The notes: generated by a model from the letters alone, not told the origin. DNA of 64,000 bases from Methylocystaceae bacterium (GCA_009773555.1 WSXZ01000017.1:1-64000), one strand, 5' to 3'. Counted from the stretch's first letter, positions 15,381 to 24,570 are shown. A program made the numbers and translations.

Positions 15381-17459
15381 ATGAGCGACCTCACGCTCGC
15401 CTTTTCGCCGCTCGTTCCCTGGCCGGCGCTGATCGTCCTCGGCGTGCTTGGCGCCGGCGCGCTGGCGCTGATGGCGGCCAAACGTCAGCGTGGCGCGCCG
15501 CTCCGGGCGTTCGCTTTCGCCTTGCTGATTGCGGCGCTCGCCGACCCGTCGCTCGTGCGCGAAAAACGCGATCCGCAAAAGAGCGTCGTCGCGGTGGTTG
15601 TCGACAAGAGCGACAGCCAGAATTTCGGCGCGAGAAACGCGCAAACGGAAGAAGCGCGCAAGGCGCTCGACTCTGCGCTCGCCAAATTCGGCGACGTCGA
15701 GACGCGCACGATCTCGGTCGCCAACGACGCTTCGGGCAATGACGGCACCAAGCTCTTCGGCGCGCTCGCCGAAGTCTTGAAGGACGTTCCGTCGGAGCGC
15801 GTCGGCGGGGCTATTCTTCTGACCGACGGCGTCGTTCACGATATTCCCGCCAAGGCGGAGGCGCTCGGCTTCAAGGCGCCCGTTCAAGCGCTCGTGACTG
15901 GGCATAAGGGCGAGCGCGACCGTCGTATCGAACTCGTCGAGGCGCCGCGCTTTGGCATCGTCGGCAAGGATCAGATCATCCGCGCGCGCGTCGTCGATCT
16001 TGGCGGCGACGGCGCCCGCATCCCGATTTCAGTGCGCCGCGACGGCGAAGCGCTGCCGACGTTCAGTCCTGTGCCGGGCGACATCGTCAGCATTCCGGTG
16101 CGCATCGAACATGGCGGACAAAACGTCGTCGAACTCGAAATTCCATCCGCGCCCGGCGAGCTGACGCCGCTCGACAACAAAGCTGTGCTGACGATCGAAG
16201 GCGTGCGCGACCGACTCAAGGTGTTGCTTGTGTCGGGCGAGCCGCATCCGGGCGAGCGAAGCTGGCGCAATCTTTTGCGCGCCGACGCCAATGTCGAATT
16301 GGTGCATTTCACCATTTTGCGGCCGCCGGAGAAGCTCGACGTCACGCCGGCGAGCGAATTGTCGCTGATCGCCTTTCCGACAGCCGATCTCTTCGGAAAA
16401 AAAATCAACGAATTCGATCTCATCATCTTCGATCGCTATTCGAGCCAGACGACGCTGCCCTCGATCTATTTCGAGAACATCGCCAATTATGTCGAGAATG
16501 GCGGCGCCTTTCTCGCGGCGGTCGGCCCGGATTACGCGACCTTGCGGGGCCTCTATTATTCGCCGCTTGAAAACATCCTGCCGGCTCGGCCTGACGGCGC
16601 GCTCATTGAGCAGGCGTTTCGCGCCCGCGTCAGCAAGGACGGCGAGAAGCATCCGGTGACGCGCGGCCTCGCCGGCGCCAAATCCGAGCCGCCGAATTGG
16701 GGCGAATGGTTCAGGCAGGTCGACGCCAATGTGGTGAAGGGCGACTCGATCATGTCCGGCGTGCGCGACAAGCCGCTGCTGGTGCTCTCGCGCGAAGGCA
16801 AGGGCAGGGTGGCTCTGCTGCTCTCCGACCAGATTTGGCTCTGGGCGCGCGGCTATGAAGGCGGCGGTCCGCATGTCGATCTGACGCGCCGCCTGGCGCA
16901 TTGGCTGATGAAGGAGCCGGATCTCGAAGAGGAGGCGCTGCGCGCTTCCGCGCATGGCCGCGCGGTCAGCGTCGAGCGCCAGACAATGAAGGAGCGACCG
17001 GCGCCGGTGATGGCGACGGCGCCGTCCGGCGCGCGCGACGAAATCGCGGTCGTGCAAGGCGAGCCGGGACTGTGGCGTGCGCGTTTCGACGCCAAGGAAA
17101 TGGGTCTGTGGCGCTTCCAGAGCGAAGGCCTCACCGCGCTTGTGAACGTCGGCCCGCCCAATCCGCGCGAGTTTCGCGAAGTGGCGTCTACGACGGAGAA
17201 ACTACAGCCGCTCGTGGAAGCGACCGGCGGCACGGTGCGACGTCTATCGAACGGCGGCGCCGACACCGTTTCGATGCCGCGCGTCGTCGAATTGCGCGAC
17301 GCCAACCGCTATGGCGGCTCGGACTGGATCGGGATCAGACAGACCGGCGCCTCGACGCTCGTCGGCGTCGAAATCGCACCGCTGGGTTTGGGTCTATGGG
17401 CGATGCTGGCGCTGGTCGGCGCAGTGGTCTCGGCGTGGGCGTGGGAGGGGAAGCGGTAG
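15381..17459 (+). CDS. Membrane-anchored VWA/GATase-like protein of the MoxR operon
   Basis: The 692-residue protein has two N-terminal helices (about 12-33 and 39-55), a large extracytoplasmic region and one C-terminal helix (about 667-685). After the second helix comes a VWA-like segment (VVAVVVDKSDSQ, GAILLTDGVVHD). The middle has a glutamine-amidotransferase-like fold without an obvious catalytic Cys (DLIIFDRYSSQ, YVENGGAFLAAVGP, GKGRVALLLSDQIWLW). This matches the last gene of MoxR-DUF58-DUF4159 operons in alphaproteobacteria. ATG at 15381 is 163 bases after the DUF4159 stop, with a repeat between. The function is unknown. Confidence 0.8.
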   Translation: MSDLTLAFSPLVPWPALIVLGVLGAGALALMAAKRQRGAPLRAFAFALLIAALADPSLVREKRDPQKSVVAVVVDKSDSQNFGARNAQTEEARKALDSALAKFGDVETRTISVANDASGNDGTKLFGALAEVLKDVPSERVGGAILLTDGVVHDIPAKAEALGFKAPVQALVTGHKGERDRRIELVEAPRFGIVGKDQIIRARVVDLGGDGARIPISVRRDGEALPTFSPVPGDIVSIPVRIEHGGQNVVELEIPSAPGELTPLDNKAVLTIEGVRDRLKVLLVSGEPHPGERSWRNLLRADANVELVHFTILRPPEKLDVTPASELSLIAFPTADLFGKKINEFDLIIFDRYSSQTTLPSIYFENIANYVENGGAFLAAVGPDYATLRGLYYSPLENILPARPDGALIEQAFRARVSKDGEKHPVTRGLAGAKSEPPNWGEWFRQVDANVVKGDSIMSGVRDKPLLVLSREGKGRVALLLSDQIWLWARGYEGGGPHVDLTRRLAHWLMKEPDLEEEALRASAHGRAVSVERQTMKERPAPVMATAPSGARDEIAVVQGEPGLWRARFDAKEMGLWRFQSEGLTALVNVGPPNPREFREVASTTEKLQPLVEATGGTVRRLSNGGADTVSMPRVVELRDANRYGGSDWIGIRQTGASTLVGVEIAPLGLGLWAMLALVGAVVSAWAWEGKR

Positions 17460-17496
17460 ATGTTGGGCTTCCCCTTAGTGACTCTCGACACGCTTT

Positions 17497-18018
17497 TCAG
17501 GTGATAGGACCCCACTGGCCGCTTCCCCCGCCGATGCCCGCAAATGGCACTCCTCCGCCTTGGAACATGCCATATGTCTGACCGCCGCGAATAAGATTTA
17601 AGTTGGCCCATGCCGAAACAAAATTGCATTCAAAATCGCTTTGACCTGACAAATCTGAAATGTTGTTATAGTAAAATGTTCCTTTTGCTACCGAAAGAAA
17701 ACCACCGAACGCACCCCAGCCAGAGCCTTTGTACTCCAATCCAAGAAGTGGCAAATCCAATTTAACATAGATATGCACTAGAATGGCGGTGGGGACGAGG
17801 GTAGCAGGAGTACTGTATTTGAAAGCAGCGACATTTGGCGTCTCCGTGCGGCGCGCTCCCAGCGTGTTGTCAGTAAATTTCGAGAGACATGTTTTCAGCC
17901 ATGCCTTGTCGTCAATGGCGTCGAACAGCGCTCTGACGGAGTCTTCCGACGCAGCGGCGTCAACCCGTCGGAAATACTTCAAAAAATTTGAAAATAATTG
18001 ATCGTCGCCATCAGTCAT
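17497..18018 (-). CDS. Putative Vap-like (Rhodococcus virulence-associated protein) beta-barrel protein
   Basis: This 173-residue orphan has markedly lower GC than its neighbours. Its C-terminal half carries a pattern resembling the Rhodococcus equi VapA/VapB domain: AFGGFLSVAKGTFYYNNISDL (103-123), FECNFVSAWANLNL (129-142), YGMFQGGGVPFAGIGGGSGQW (149-169). In VapA the corresponding segments are a Gly-rich strand, a SDL turn, an F-x-N-x-V strand and GVGGGSGSW near the end. The first 75 residues are helical and polar. No signal peptide is present, unlike VapA. ATG at 18018 has GGAG eight bases upstream. The base composition and isolation suggest horizontal acquisition. The similarity is recalled, not searched. 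Confidence 0.5.
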   Translation of the reverse strand: MTDGDDQLFSNFLKYFRRVDAAASEDSVRALFDAIDDKAWLKTCLSKFTDNTLGARRTETPNVAAFKYSTPATLVPTAILVHIYVKLDLPLLGLEYKGSGWGAFGGFLSVAKGTFYYNNISDLSGQSDFECNFVSAWANLNLIRGGQTYGMFQGGGVPFAGIGGGSGQWGPIT

Positions 18019-18427
18019 GTGAGCGCTCCAATATGGAAATATGACCGCTTATTTTGCAAATTATCTAGCCTTTTGATTAGTTTAGCAGCACCGTAATCTT
18101 AATCAAGGCTGCTGTGTTTCCCTCACTGTCGGCGCCTTTTGACGAAATTATTGCGGGCGAAACCCAAGGAGCTAAATGCCCGGCCTCCGGCCTCTCACTG
18201 AGGCAGACCAGCAAGGCCGTTTGAATTCAAGAGATCGCTGCGCAAGCTGATAAGGAAGCGAGCGCCTTTGCCCACGATCTCAGGAACCGGTGCTCAGGCT
18301 TTTGAAAAAGCCTTTCAAAAAAACGAAAGACGTGGCGCATTTCTTTTCCTACGCGCGGAATGACGCGTGGGGATACAGCAGCGCGTGATCTAATAAGGCT
18401 CCCACTGTTACGCTCGGAGCGATTCGC
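18019..18427. other. AT-rich intergenic region between the Vap-like gene and anmK
   Basis: These 409 bases contain no convincing gene. Two overlapping inverted repeats lie near 18072-18115 (TTGATTA...TAATCAA and AGCAGC...GCTGCT), probably in the leader or upstream region of the minus-strand gene. A 7-bp hairpin TTTGAAA/TTTCAAA lies at 18301-18319. The composition matches the Vap-like gene until about 18240 and then returns toward genome average. Confidence 0.6.
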
Positions 18428-19537
18428 TTGCCCACCTACCGCGCTATTGGCCTCATGTCCGGCACGTCCATGGACGGCGTCGACGTCGCGTTGATCGAAA
18501 CCGATGGCGACGCCACAGTCGTCTTCGGGCCGACGGGACACTACCCGTATAGTGACGCCGACCGCGCGCTGCTGCGCAATGCGCTCGCCGAAGCCGCGAC
18601 GCTCCAAGATCGCGACGCGCGGCCGGGCGTTCTCGCCTTCGCCGAGCGCATGGTGACCGACCGCCACGCCGAGGCGGTCGAGGCGCTGTTGCGGGATCAT
18701 GAGATCAACCCGGCAAGCGTCAAGATCGTCGGTTTTCATGGCCAGACGGTGCTGCACCGTCCCAAGCAAAGGCTCACGATCCAGATCGGCGACGGGCCGG
18801 CGCTCGCCGCGCGTCTCGGACTCGACGTCGCTTATGATTTCCGCGCCGCCGACATCGCCGCCGGCGGCGAAGGCGCGCCGATCGTGCCGGTGTTCCATCG
18901 CGCGCTTGTCCTCGCCGGCGGCATGAAGGGCGAGGTGGCGCTGCTCAATATCGGCGGCGTCGCCAACGTCACTTATGTCGCGGAGGACGAGCAGCCGATC
19001 GCCTGCGACACGGGGCCCGGCAATGCGCTCATCGATGATCTGATGCTTCAGCGCACCGGCGCGCCGATCGACCGGCACGGCCATATGGCGGCGCGCGGCC
19101 GCGTCAATGAAGCGACGCTGCTCAAGATGCTGGCGCATCCGTTCTTCGATCAGCCGCCGCCGAAATCGCTCGACCGCAACGCCTTCGCGCTGGATGCGGT
19201 CGCTAAGCTCTCGACCGAGGACGCCGCCGCGACGCTGACCGCCTTTACCGCGTCTTCGGTGCTGCGGCTTTTTCCGCATCTGCCGACTCAGCCGCAACTG
19301 CTGATCGTCTGCGGCGGCGGCGCGCGCAATCCGATCCTCGTGCGCGAACTCGTCATGCGCCTGCCGTGCAAGGTGACGACGGCGGACGCGGTCGGATGGT
19401 CGGCGGATTCGATGGAGGCGCAGGCCTTCGCCTATCTTGCCGCGCGCGTGCTGGAAGGGCTGCCGATCACCTTCCCGACGACGACCGGCGCGCCTCAAGC
19501 CATGCGCGGCGGCGTGCTGGCGCGGGCGGCCGCGTAA
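18428..19537 (+). CDS. anmK: Anhydro-N-acetylmuramic acid kinase
   Basis: AnmK phosphorylates and opens 1,6-anhydro-MurNAc to MurNAc-6-phosphate during cell-wall recycling. The 369-residue product has the ATP-binding start GLMSGTSMDGVDVALIE, GFHGQTVLHRP, the catalytic region GEGAPIVPVFHR, NIGGVANVT, and DTGPGNALIDD. Length is normal. It starts with TTG, with CGGAGCG eight bases upstream. It stands alone; tyrosyl-tRNA synthetase, often its neighbour in alphaproteobacteria, is not here. Confidence 0.95.
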   Translation: MPTYRAIGLMSGTSMDGVDVALIETDGDATVVFGPTGHYPYSDADRALLRNALAEAATLQDRDARPGVLAFAERMVTDRHAEAVEALLRDHEINPASVKIVGFHGQTVLHRPKQRLTIQIGDGPALAARLGLDVAYDFRAADIAAGGEGAPIVPVFHRALVLAGGMKGEVALLNIGGVANVTYVAEDEQPIACDTGPGNALIDDLMLQRTGAPIDRHGHMAARGRVNEATLLKMLAHPFFDQPPPKSLDRNAFALDAVAKLSTEDAAATLTAFTASSVLRLFPHLPTQPQLLIVCGGGARNPILVRELVMRLPCKVTTADAVGWSADSMEAQAFAYLAARVLEGLPITFPTTTGAPQAMRGGVLARAAA

Positions 19538-19553
19538 GCGTCATAGATCGCAG

Positions 19554-19605
19554 TGTCATTCCCGGAAGGCCGAAGGCCTGACCGCTTCGCGCGTCGGGAA
19601 TGACA
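19554..19605. repeat. Short intergenic palindromic repeat, family 2, truncated copy
   Basis: The element opens TGTCATTCCCGG and closes CGGGAATGACA, the same ends as the two longer copies around arfB. It holds one half of each arm type (GGCCGAAGGCCTGA and CTTCGCGCGTCGGG), so it looks like an internal deletion product. It lies between convergent anmK and the hydrolase gene and may act as a terminator. Confidence 0.75.
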
Positions 19606-19613
19606 ATGAAGCG

Positions 19614-20288
19614 TCAGTCGCCCCGCGCGGGAATGGCGATCCTCGGCGGATTGCCAAGACGCCTGTCGAGATAGGCGTCGACATGCGCGATCAGCGGCTC
19701 GATCCTGTTTTCGAAGAAATGGTTCGCGCCCTCGACCACGGCATGTTCGATGAGAATGCCTTTTTGCGTCTTGAGCTTCTCGATGAGCCCGGTCACTTCC
19801 TTGAGCGGCGCGACGCGGTCCTGGTCGCCGTGAATGAAGAGGCCAGAGGAGGGGCAGGGCGCCAGGAAGGAGAAGTCGAAACGATTTGCCGGCGGCGCGA
19901 TCGAGATAAACCCCTCGATCTCAGGACGGCGCATCAGCAGCTGCATGCCGATCCAGGAGCCGAAGGAGACGCCCGCGATCCAGCAGGCGCGCGCTTCCGG
20001 ATTGACCGCCTGCGCCCAGTCGAGCGCCGCCGCCGCGTCGGAAAGCTCGCCCGAGCCGTGGTCGAAGGCGCCCTGCGAACGGCCGACGCCGCGGAAATTG
20101 AAGCGCAGCACGGAAAAACCACGCTCCGCGAAGGCGTAGTAAAGGTGATAAACGATCTGATTGTTCATCGTGCCGCCGAACTGCGGATGCGGATGCAGAA
20201 TGATCGCGATCGGCGCGCCGCGCGTAGCGGACTGATGGAACCGGCCCTCGAGCCTGCCGGCCGGACCGGTGAAGATAACCTCGGGCAT
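19614..20288 (-). CDS. Alpha/beta hydrolase (YpfH/COG2945-like)
   Basis: The 224-residue protein is an alpha/beta hydrolase. HPHPQFGGTMNN gives the oxyanion loop, GVSFGS holds the nucleophile Ser, HGDQDRV holds the acid Asp and GANHFF the catalytic His. It starts MPEVIFTGPAGRLEGRF, typical of this widespread alphaproteobacterial family annotated as hydrolase or dienelactone-hydrolase-like. The substrate is unknown. No secretion signal is visible. It is a single-gene unit, divergent from the ECF sigma gene. Confidence 0.88.
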   Translation of the reverse strand: MPEVIFTGPAGRLEGRFHQSATRGAPIAIILHPHPQFGGTMNNQIVYHLYYAFAERGFSVLRFNFRGVGRSQGAFDHGSGELSDAAAALDWAQAVNPEARACWIAGVSFGSWIGMQLLMRRPEIEGFISIAPPANRFDFSFLAPCPSSGLFIHGDQDRVAPLKEVTGLIEKLKTQKGILIEHAVVEGANHFFENRIEPLIAHVDAYLDRRLGNPPRIAIPARGD

Positions 20289-20457
20289 TCGGAATCCCTT
20301 GCGAAACTAGCAGGCGCGCCTTCTACCACGCGGGCTACTGTAAAATGCAAGGAAATTCGGCGGCTCCCGGGCCGCGGCGAAAATTCGCCGCTCCGACCCA
20401 AGGAATTGGCGCTCACACCCGTCAATAGTCTCGACGGGATCGAATAGCGGGGGCGAC

Positions 20458-20997
20458 TTGCCGGGCGAAGACACCGACGGCGACTTGGCGCGACGGGCGG
20501 CCGCCGGCGAGGCTGCCGCTTTCGCCGTGCTGGCCGAGCGCCATTACGACCGCGTCTATGCGCTCGCCTGGCGCTGTTGCGGCGCGCGCGACGAGGCGCA
20601 GGACATCGCTCAGGACGCAATGGTGAAGATGGCGACGGCGATGAGCGCTTTTCGCAACGACTGCGCCTTTGCGACCTGGGCCTATCGCATCGCCTATACG
20701 ACCGCGATCGACCACATCCGGGCGCGGCGCAAAATTGTGGCGCTCGAACCGGCGCGCATGTCGGCGCTTACGGACGGCGCCGATAGCGCAACCCCAGAGG
20801 ATGAGATCATGGGGCAGGAACTTTGGCGCGTGGTGCGCGCCTTGCCGGATCAGCAACGCGACGCAGTGCTGCTCGTCTATGCGCAGGACCTTTCGCATGG
20901 CGAGGCGGCTGCGCTCATGGGCTGTTCGGAGAAGACCGTGTCGTGGCATCTGCATGAGGCGCGAAAACGCCTCAGGAACATGCTGGAGGTTTTGTGA
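20458..20997 (+). CDS. ECF-type RNA polymerase sigma factor
   Basis: The 179-residue protein has sigma region 2 (ERHYDRVYALAWRCCGARDEAQDIAQDAMVK with WAYRIAYTTAIDHIRARRK) and region 4 (LPDQQRDAVLLVYAQDLSHGEAAALMGCSEKTVSWHLHEARKRLR). It starts at TTG 20458 with a weak upstream GGGGG. The next gene is a membrane VWA protein with a short cytoplasmic N-terminus that may act as a regulator of this sigma factor. A classical ZAS anti-sigma factor is not seen. Confidence 0.92.
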   Translation: MPGEDTDGDLARRAAAGEAAAFAVLAERHYDRVYALAWRCCGARDEAQDIAQDAMVKMATAMSAFRNDCAFATWAYRIAYTTAIDHIRARRKIVALEPARMSALTDGADSATPEDEIMGQELWRVVRALPDQQRDAVLLVYAQDLSHGEAAALMGCSEKTVSWHLHEARKRLRNMLEVL

Positions 20998-21043
20998 CGC
21001 TGCGCTTTTCGCAAACTCGCGCGAGTGTGACGATCCGGGCGTT

Positions 21044-21173
21044 CCCCTCCCCACGCTTTTGCGGCGGGGAGGGGCTAGGGGTGGGGGGCGACTCGGTCGC
21101 GTGCGGACGCCCTTTAGCCCCCCACCCGGTTCGCTTAGCGAACCACCCTCCCCGCCGCTTCGCGGGGGGAGGG
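21044..21173. repeat. G/C-run palindromic intergenic repeat, family 3, copy 1
   Basis: Two hairpins face each other: CCCCTCCCC...GGGGAGGGG at 21044-21074 and CCCTCCCCGCCGC...GGGGGGAGGG ending near 21173. Between them is the block CCCACCCGGTTCGCTTAGCG followed by AACCACC. A second copy lies at 57246-57366. The element separates the ECF sigma gene from its VWA neighbour. Confidence 0.8.
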
Positions 21174-21214
21174 TTGGTCACTGGCTGGCTGTTGGCGCAA
21201 GGGGAGACGGCGTA

Positions 21215-23227
21215 GTGGCCGAACGCGACCATCTCTCAAAGCTCAAAGACGCGCCGGTCCCGCCGCCCGATGGCGAGGCGAAGCGCGTAGCGCTTGCGTC
21301 GGCGATGGCCGCTTTTGAAAAAAGCGCAGCCGAGGCCCAAGGATCGGCCGCGCCGCAACGTCTCAGTTACGCATCCTCTCCATTGGAAGGGAAAAGAAAG
21401 ATGCGTCAGACGTTCTATTTCAACCGCGCGCTCGCGGCGTCGATCGCCGCGCTGATGATCGGCGCGCCCGCCGCCTTCATGCTCTCACGCAACGGCGGGA
21501 GCATATCCAATCCGGTCGGCCGCATCTCGCCGCCGGCCGAGGTCGCCGTAGCGCCGCGCATGGAGGCGCCGGCGGCAGTTCAGCCGGCTCCAGTGCCCGT
21601 GGCGCGAGAAGAGCGAACGAAGAGCGCGACTGCAGCGGGCGCGCTTGGCGGCCGAGCCGATGGCGTCGCTGCGCCGCCGCCTCCGCGCCTCGCCAGTTCG
21701 CCACTGTCGCGATCGATTCAGCCCGCAAAACCGGTCGCCGAGATGAGCGCAGAAGGCGTCCGGGCGTCGCCGCCGATCGACACGAATGTCGCGCCTGAGA
21801 GCGAGTTTCGCGACAGGTTCGAGTCAAAGGAGACGAGCCCCGTCAAGTTAGCGGCGACGGAGCCCGTCTCGACCTTCTCGATCGACGTCGACACCGCCTC
21901 CTACGCCTTCGCGCGCCGCGCGCTCAACACCGGGCGCCTGCCGCCGAAAGATTCGGTGCGGGTCGAGGAGTTCGTCAATTACTTTCCCTATGATTATCCG
22001 AAGCCCGAAAGCGCGCAGACGCCGTTCAAGCCGACGATCACGGTGACGCCGAGCCCGTGGAGCGCCGGCAATCGCCTCCTGCATGTGGCGATCCAGGGCT
22101 ATGCGCTGCAGAGCGCCGAGCGGCCCCGCGCCAATCTCGTGTTTCTGATCGACGTGTCGGGCTCCATGTCGCCGCAGGATCGGCTGCCGCTCGTCAAGAA
22201 CGCGCTGCGGATGCTTGTCGACGAATTGAAGCCTGACGACACGGTCGCGGTCGTCACCTACGCGTCGGGCTCCGGCGTCGCGCTGGAGCCGACGAAGATT
22301 GCCGACAAGGCCAAAATTCTCGCGGCCATCGAGGCGCTCGGCGCGGGCGGCTCGACCGCCGGCGCGCAAGGCATTCAGGACGCCTACCGCCTCGCCGAAA
22401 GCAATTTTGACAGGTCGGCGGTCAATCGCGTGATCCTCGCCACCGACGGCGATTTCAATGTCGGCGTCACCGATCAGAGCGAATTGAAAGGGCTGATCGA
22501 ACGAAAGCGCGAGAAGGGCGTTTTCCTGTCGATACTCGGCGTCGGCCAGGGCAATTACAACGATGCGCTGATGCAGGCGCTGGCGCAGAACGGCAATGGC
22601 GCGGCGGTCTATGTCGACACTCTCAACGAAGCGCGCAAAGCGCTCGTCGAGGAAGCGTCGTCGACGCTCTTTCCTATCGCCAAGGACGTTAAAATCCAGG
22701 TCGAGTGGAATCCCGCCCGCGTCTCCGAATATCGCCTGATCGGTTATGAAACCCGCGCGCTGCGCCGCGAGGATTTCAATAACGACAAGGTGGACGCAGG
22801 CGATGTCGGCTCCGGTCACCGCGTCACCGCGATTTACGAGATCACGCCGGTCGACGCCGAAAGGAAGCTGGTCGACGATCTGCGTTATGGCAAGAAGACG
22901 CCGGCGGCGGCGCAGGCGCGTGCGGAAAGCGAGCTCGGCTTCCTCAAGCTGCGCTACAAGCTGCCGAAGGAGAAGGCCTCACGGCTTATCACGCAGCCGA
23001 TCGCTGAATCGCCAAGCGTTGAAAGCATCGCGCACGCGCCGCAGGACGTGCGCTTCTCCATCGCCGTCGCGGCCTTCGCGCAGCTGCTGAAAGGCGCGCC
23101 CTATCTCGGCGACTACGGCTATGACGATGTGATCGCGCTGGCGCAGAGCGCCAAGGGCGACGATCCGTTCGGCTACCGCGCGGAATTCGTCAATCTGGCG
23201 CGGCTGGCGAAGTCGGCGCGGCCGTAA
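21215..23227 (+). CDS. Membrane-anchored VWA domain protein (DUF3520 type)
   Basis: The 670-residue protein has a short cytoplasmic N-terminus (AERDHLSKLKDAPVPPPDGE), one membrane helix (about 74-93, AASIAALMIGAPAAFML), an Ala/Pro-rich linker, then the VWA-type conserved start STFSIDVDTASYAFARR and a VWA domain with MIDAS D313-V-S-G-S and LATDGDFNVG. A C-terminal DUF3520-like region follows. GTG at 21215 is chosen because GGGGAG lies eight bases upstream; the frame is open much further upstream only as a shadow of the sigma gene and the repeat. The position after an ECF sigma gene suggests envelope-stress signalling, but the role is unproven. Confidence 0.88.
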   Translation: MAERDHLSKLKDAPVPPPDGEAKRVALASAMAAFEKSAAEAQGSAAPQRLSYASSPLEGKRKMRQTFYFNRALAASIAALMIGAPAAFMLSRNGGSISNPVGRISPPAEVAVAPRMEAPAAVQPAPVPVAREERTKSATAAGALGGRADGVAAPPPPRLASSPLSRSIQPAKPVAEMSAEGVRASPPIDTNVAPESEFRDRFESKETSPVKLAATEPVSTFSIDVDTASYAFARRALNTGRLPPKDSVRVEEFVNYFPYDYPKPESAQTPFKPTITVTPSPWSAGNRLLHVAIQGYALQSAERPRANLVFLIDVSGSMSPQDRLPLVKNALRMLVDELKPDDTVAVVTYASGSGVALEPTKIADKAKILAAIEALGAGGSTAGAQGIQDAYRLAESNFDRSAVNRVILATDGDFNVGVTDQSELKGLIERKREKGVFLSILGVGQGNYNDALMQALAQNGNGAAVYVDTLNEARKALVEEASSTLFPIAKDVKIQVEWNPARVSEYRLIGYETRALRREDFNNDKVDAGDVGSGHRVTAIYEITPVDAERKLVDDLRYGKKTPAAAQARAESELGFLKLRYKLPKEKASRLITQPIAESPSVESIAHAPQDVRFSIAVAAFAQLLKGAPYLGDYGYDDVIALAQSAKGDDPFGYRAEFVNLARLAKSARP

Positions 23228-23297
23228 GCCGGCGCGCGACGCCTTATCGTGAGGAGAGGCGCAGGTACTTGAACGCGCCTGCGCCGCCGCGCTCTGC

Positions 23298-23303
23298 TAT
23301 AAT
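23298..23303 (+). promoter_or_regulatory. Candidate -10 element of the suf cluster
   Basis: A perfect TATAAT lies 22 bases before the desulfurase start in a GC-rich setting. The nearest TTGAAC (23269-23274) is 23 bases upstream, too far for a normal sigma-70 promoter, so the -35 element is unclear. Confidence 0.35.
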
Positions 23304-23324
23304 GCGGCAACCGAACCGAGGCCC

Positions 23325-24482
23325 ATGTCCGCACGCGTCTATCTCGACCACAATGCGACATCGCCGCTGCGCCCGGAAGCGCGGGCGGCGATGCTCGATG
23401 CGCTGGAGACGCTCGGCAATCCTTCCTCGGTCCATGCCGAGGGCAGGGCGGCCAAGGCGCTGCTCGAAGACGCGCGCGCCACGATCGCGCAAGCGATTGG
23501 CGCGGAGCGGCGCAGCGTCGTCTTCACCAGCGGCGCGACAGAGGCGGCAAATCTCGCGCTTTCGCCTGCGCTTCGCCGAGAGGGTGACGAAGCGCCAATA
23601 GAGGCATTGCTGATCGGCGCCGGCGAGCACCACTGCGTCCTGCAGGGCCATCGCTTTCCGCTTGATGCGGTGGAAACCATTCCGTTGACCCCGGAAGGCG
23701 TCATATCGCTCGACGCGCTGAAGCAGGTGTTGGCGCGGCGCTCCGGCGAGCGCGTGATGCTCGCGCTGCAGGCCGTCAACAATGAAACCGGCGTCATTCA
23801 GCCGGTCGCCGAGGCGGCCGAGCTGATCCATGCGGCGAAAGGCGTCCTTGTCTGCGACGCCGTGCAATCCGTCGGCCGACTGAAGACGACATTCGCGACG
23901 AGCGGCGCGGATTTAATGTTCTTTTCCTCACATAAGCTGGGCGGCCCCATGGGCGTCGGCGCGCTCGCCTTTCGTGACGAGAGCCTGCATCTCGGGGCGC
24001 CGGCGCTGCGCGGCGGCGGCCAGGAGTTCGGACGCCGCGCGGGCACGGAGAATGTCGCCGGAATCGCCGGCTTTGCGGCGGCGCTGACGGCGGCGACCGC
24101 AGATTTGGCAGGAGAGGCGTCTCGACTCGCTGATTTGCGTGACGCGCTGGAGCGGCACGTCTTGAAAGTCGCGCCAGACACCCGATTCTACGGTTCAAGG
24201 GCGCCGCGCGCGCCAAACGCCAGCGCTTTCTCACTTCCCGGCCTCGCCCCACGCACGATGCTGATGGCGCTTGACCTTGAGAATGTCGCGCTTTCAGCAG
24301 GCTCCGCCTGTTCTTCAGGCAAAATGACGGAATCGCACGTGCTTGCGGCGATGGGCGCGGCGGAAAGGGAGGCGCTGAGGGCCAGTTTCGGTTGGTCTTC
24401 GACGCAAGAGGATGTAGAACAGTTCGGAAAGGTTCTTGCACGTGTCGTGGATCGCATGAGGTCCCGGCATTTCGCCGCCTAG
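23325..24482 (+). CDS. Cysteine desulfurase (NifS/IscS-type)
   Basis: This PLP enzyme takes sulfur from cysteine as an enzyme-bound persulfide for iron-sulfur cluster building. The 385-residue protein has YLDHNATSPL, the PLP lysine K204 in SSHKLGGPMG, and the persulfide Cys329 in the loop SAGSACSSGKMTESHVL. The loop length and sequence place it in group I, unlike the group II SufS encoded further down the same cluster. It starts 97 bases after the VWA stop and lies 88 bases before sufB, so it probably heads the suf operon. Confidence 0.92.
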   Translation: MSARVYLDHNATSPLRPEARAAMLDALETLGNPSSVHAEGRAAKALLEDARATIAQAIGAERRSVVFTSGATEAANLALSPALRREGDEAPIEALLIGAGEHHCVLQGHRFPLDAVETIPLTPEGVISLDALKQVLARRSGERVMLALQAVNNETGVIQPVAEAAELIHAAKGVLVCDAVQSVGRLKTTFATSGADLMFFSSHKLGGPMGVGALAFRDESLHLGAPALRGGGQEFGRRAGTENVAGIAGFAAALTAATADLAGEASRLADLRDALERHVLKVAPDTRFYGSRAPRAPNASAFSLPGLAPRTMLMALDLENVALSAGSACSSGKMTESHVLAAMGAAEREALRASFGWSSTQEDVEQFGKVLARVVDRMRSRHFAA

Positions 24483-24570
24483 TCGACGCCTAAGAGGGCG
24501 CCTACGCTCAGGCGGCGGCGGAACGATCGGCCGACGGGCCTTGAACCCGTCGTGACGAGGAGAAAGACAG

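Noticed and set aside
18301-18319. TTTGAAA/TTTCAAA hairpin as a terminator
   Set aside because: The run that follows on the plus strand is A, not T, and no plus-strand gene ends just upstream.
20400-20425. GGAAT...CGTC as an ECF autoregulated promoter
   Set aside because: The 13-base spacing is too short for known ECF promoters.
20669-23227. 852-residue frame as the VWA protein
   Set aside because: The N-terminal part overlaps the sigma gene and the repeat; GTG at 21215 has a strong ribosome binding site and begins a sensible protein.
23269-23303. TTGAAC and TATAAT as a full sigma-70 promoter
   Set aside because: The spacer is 23 bases; only the -10 is reported.
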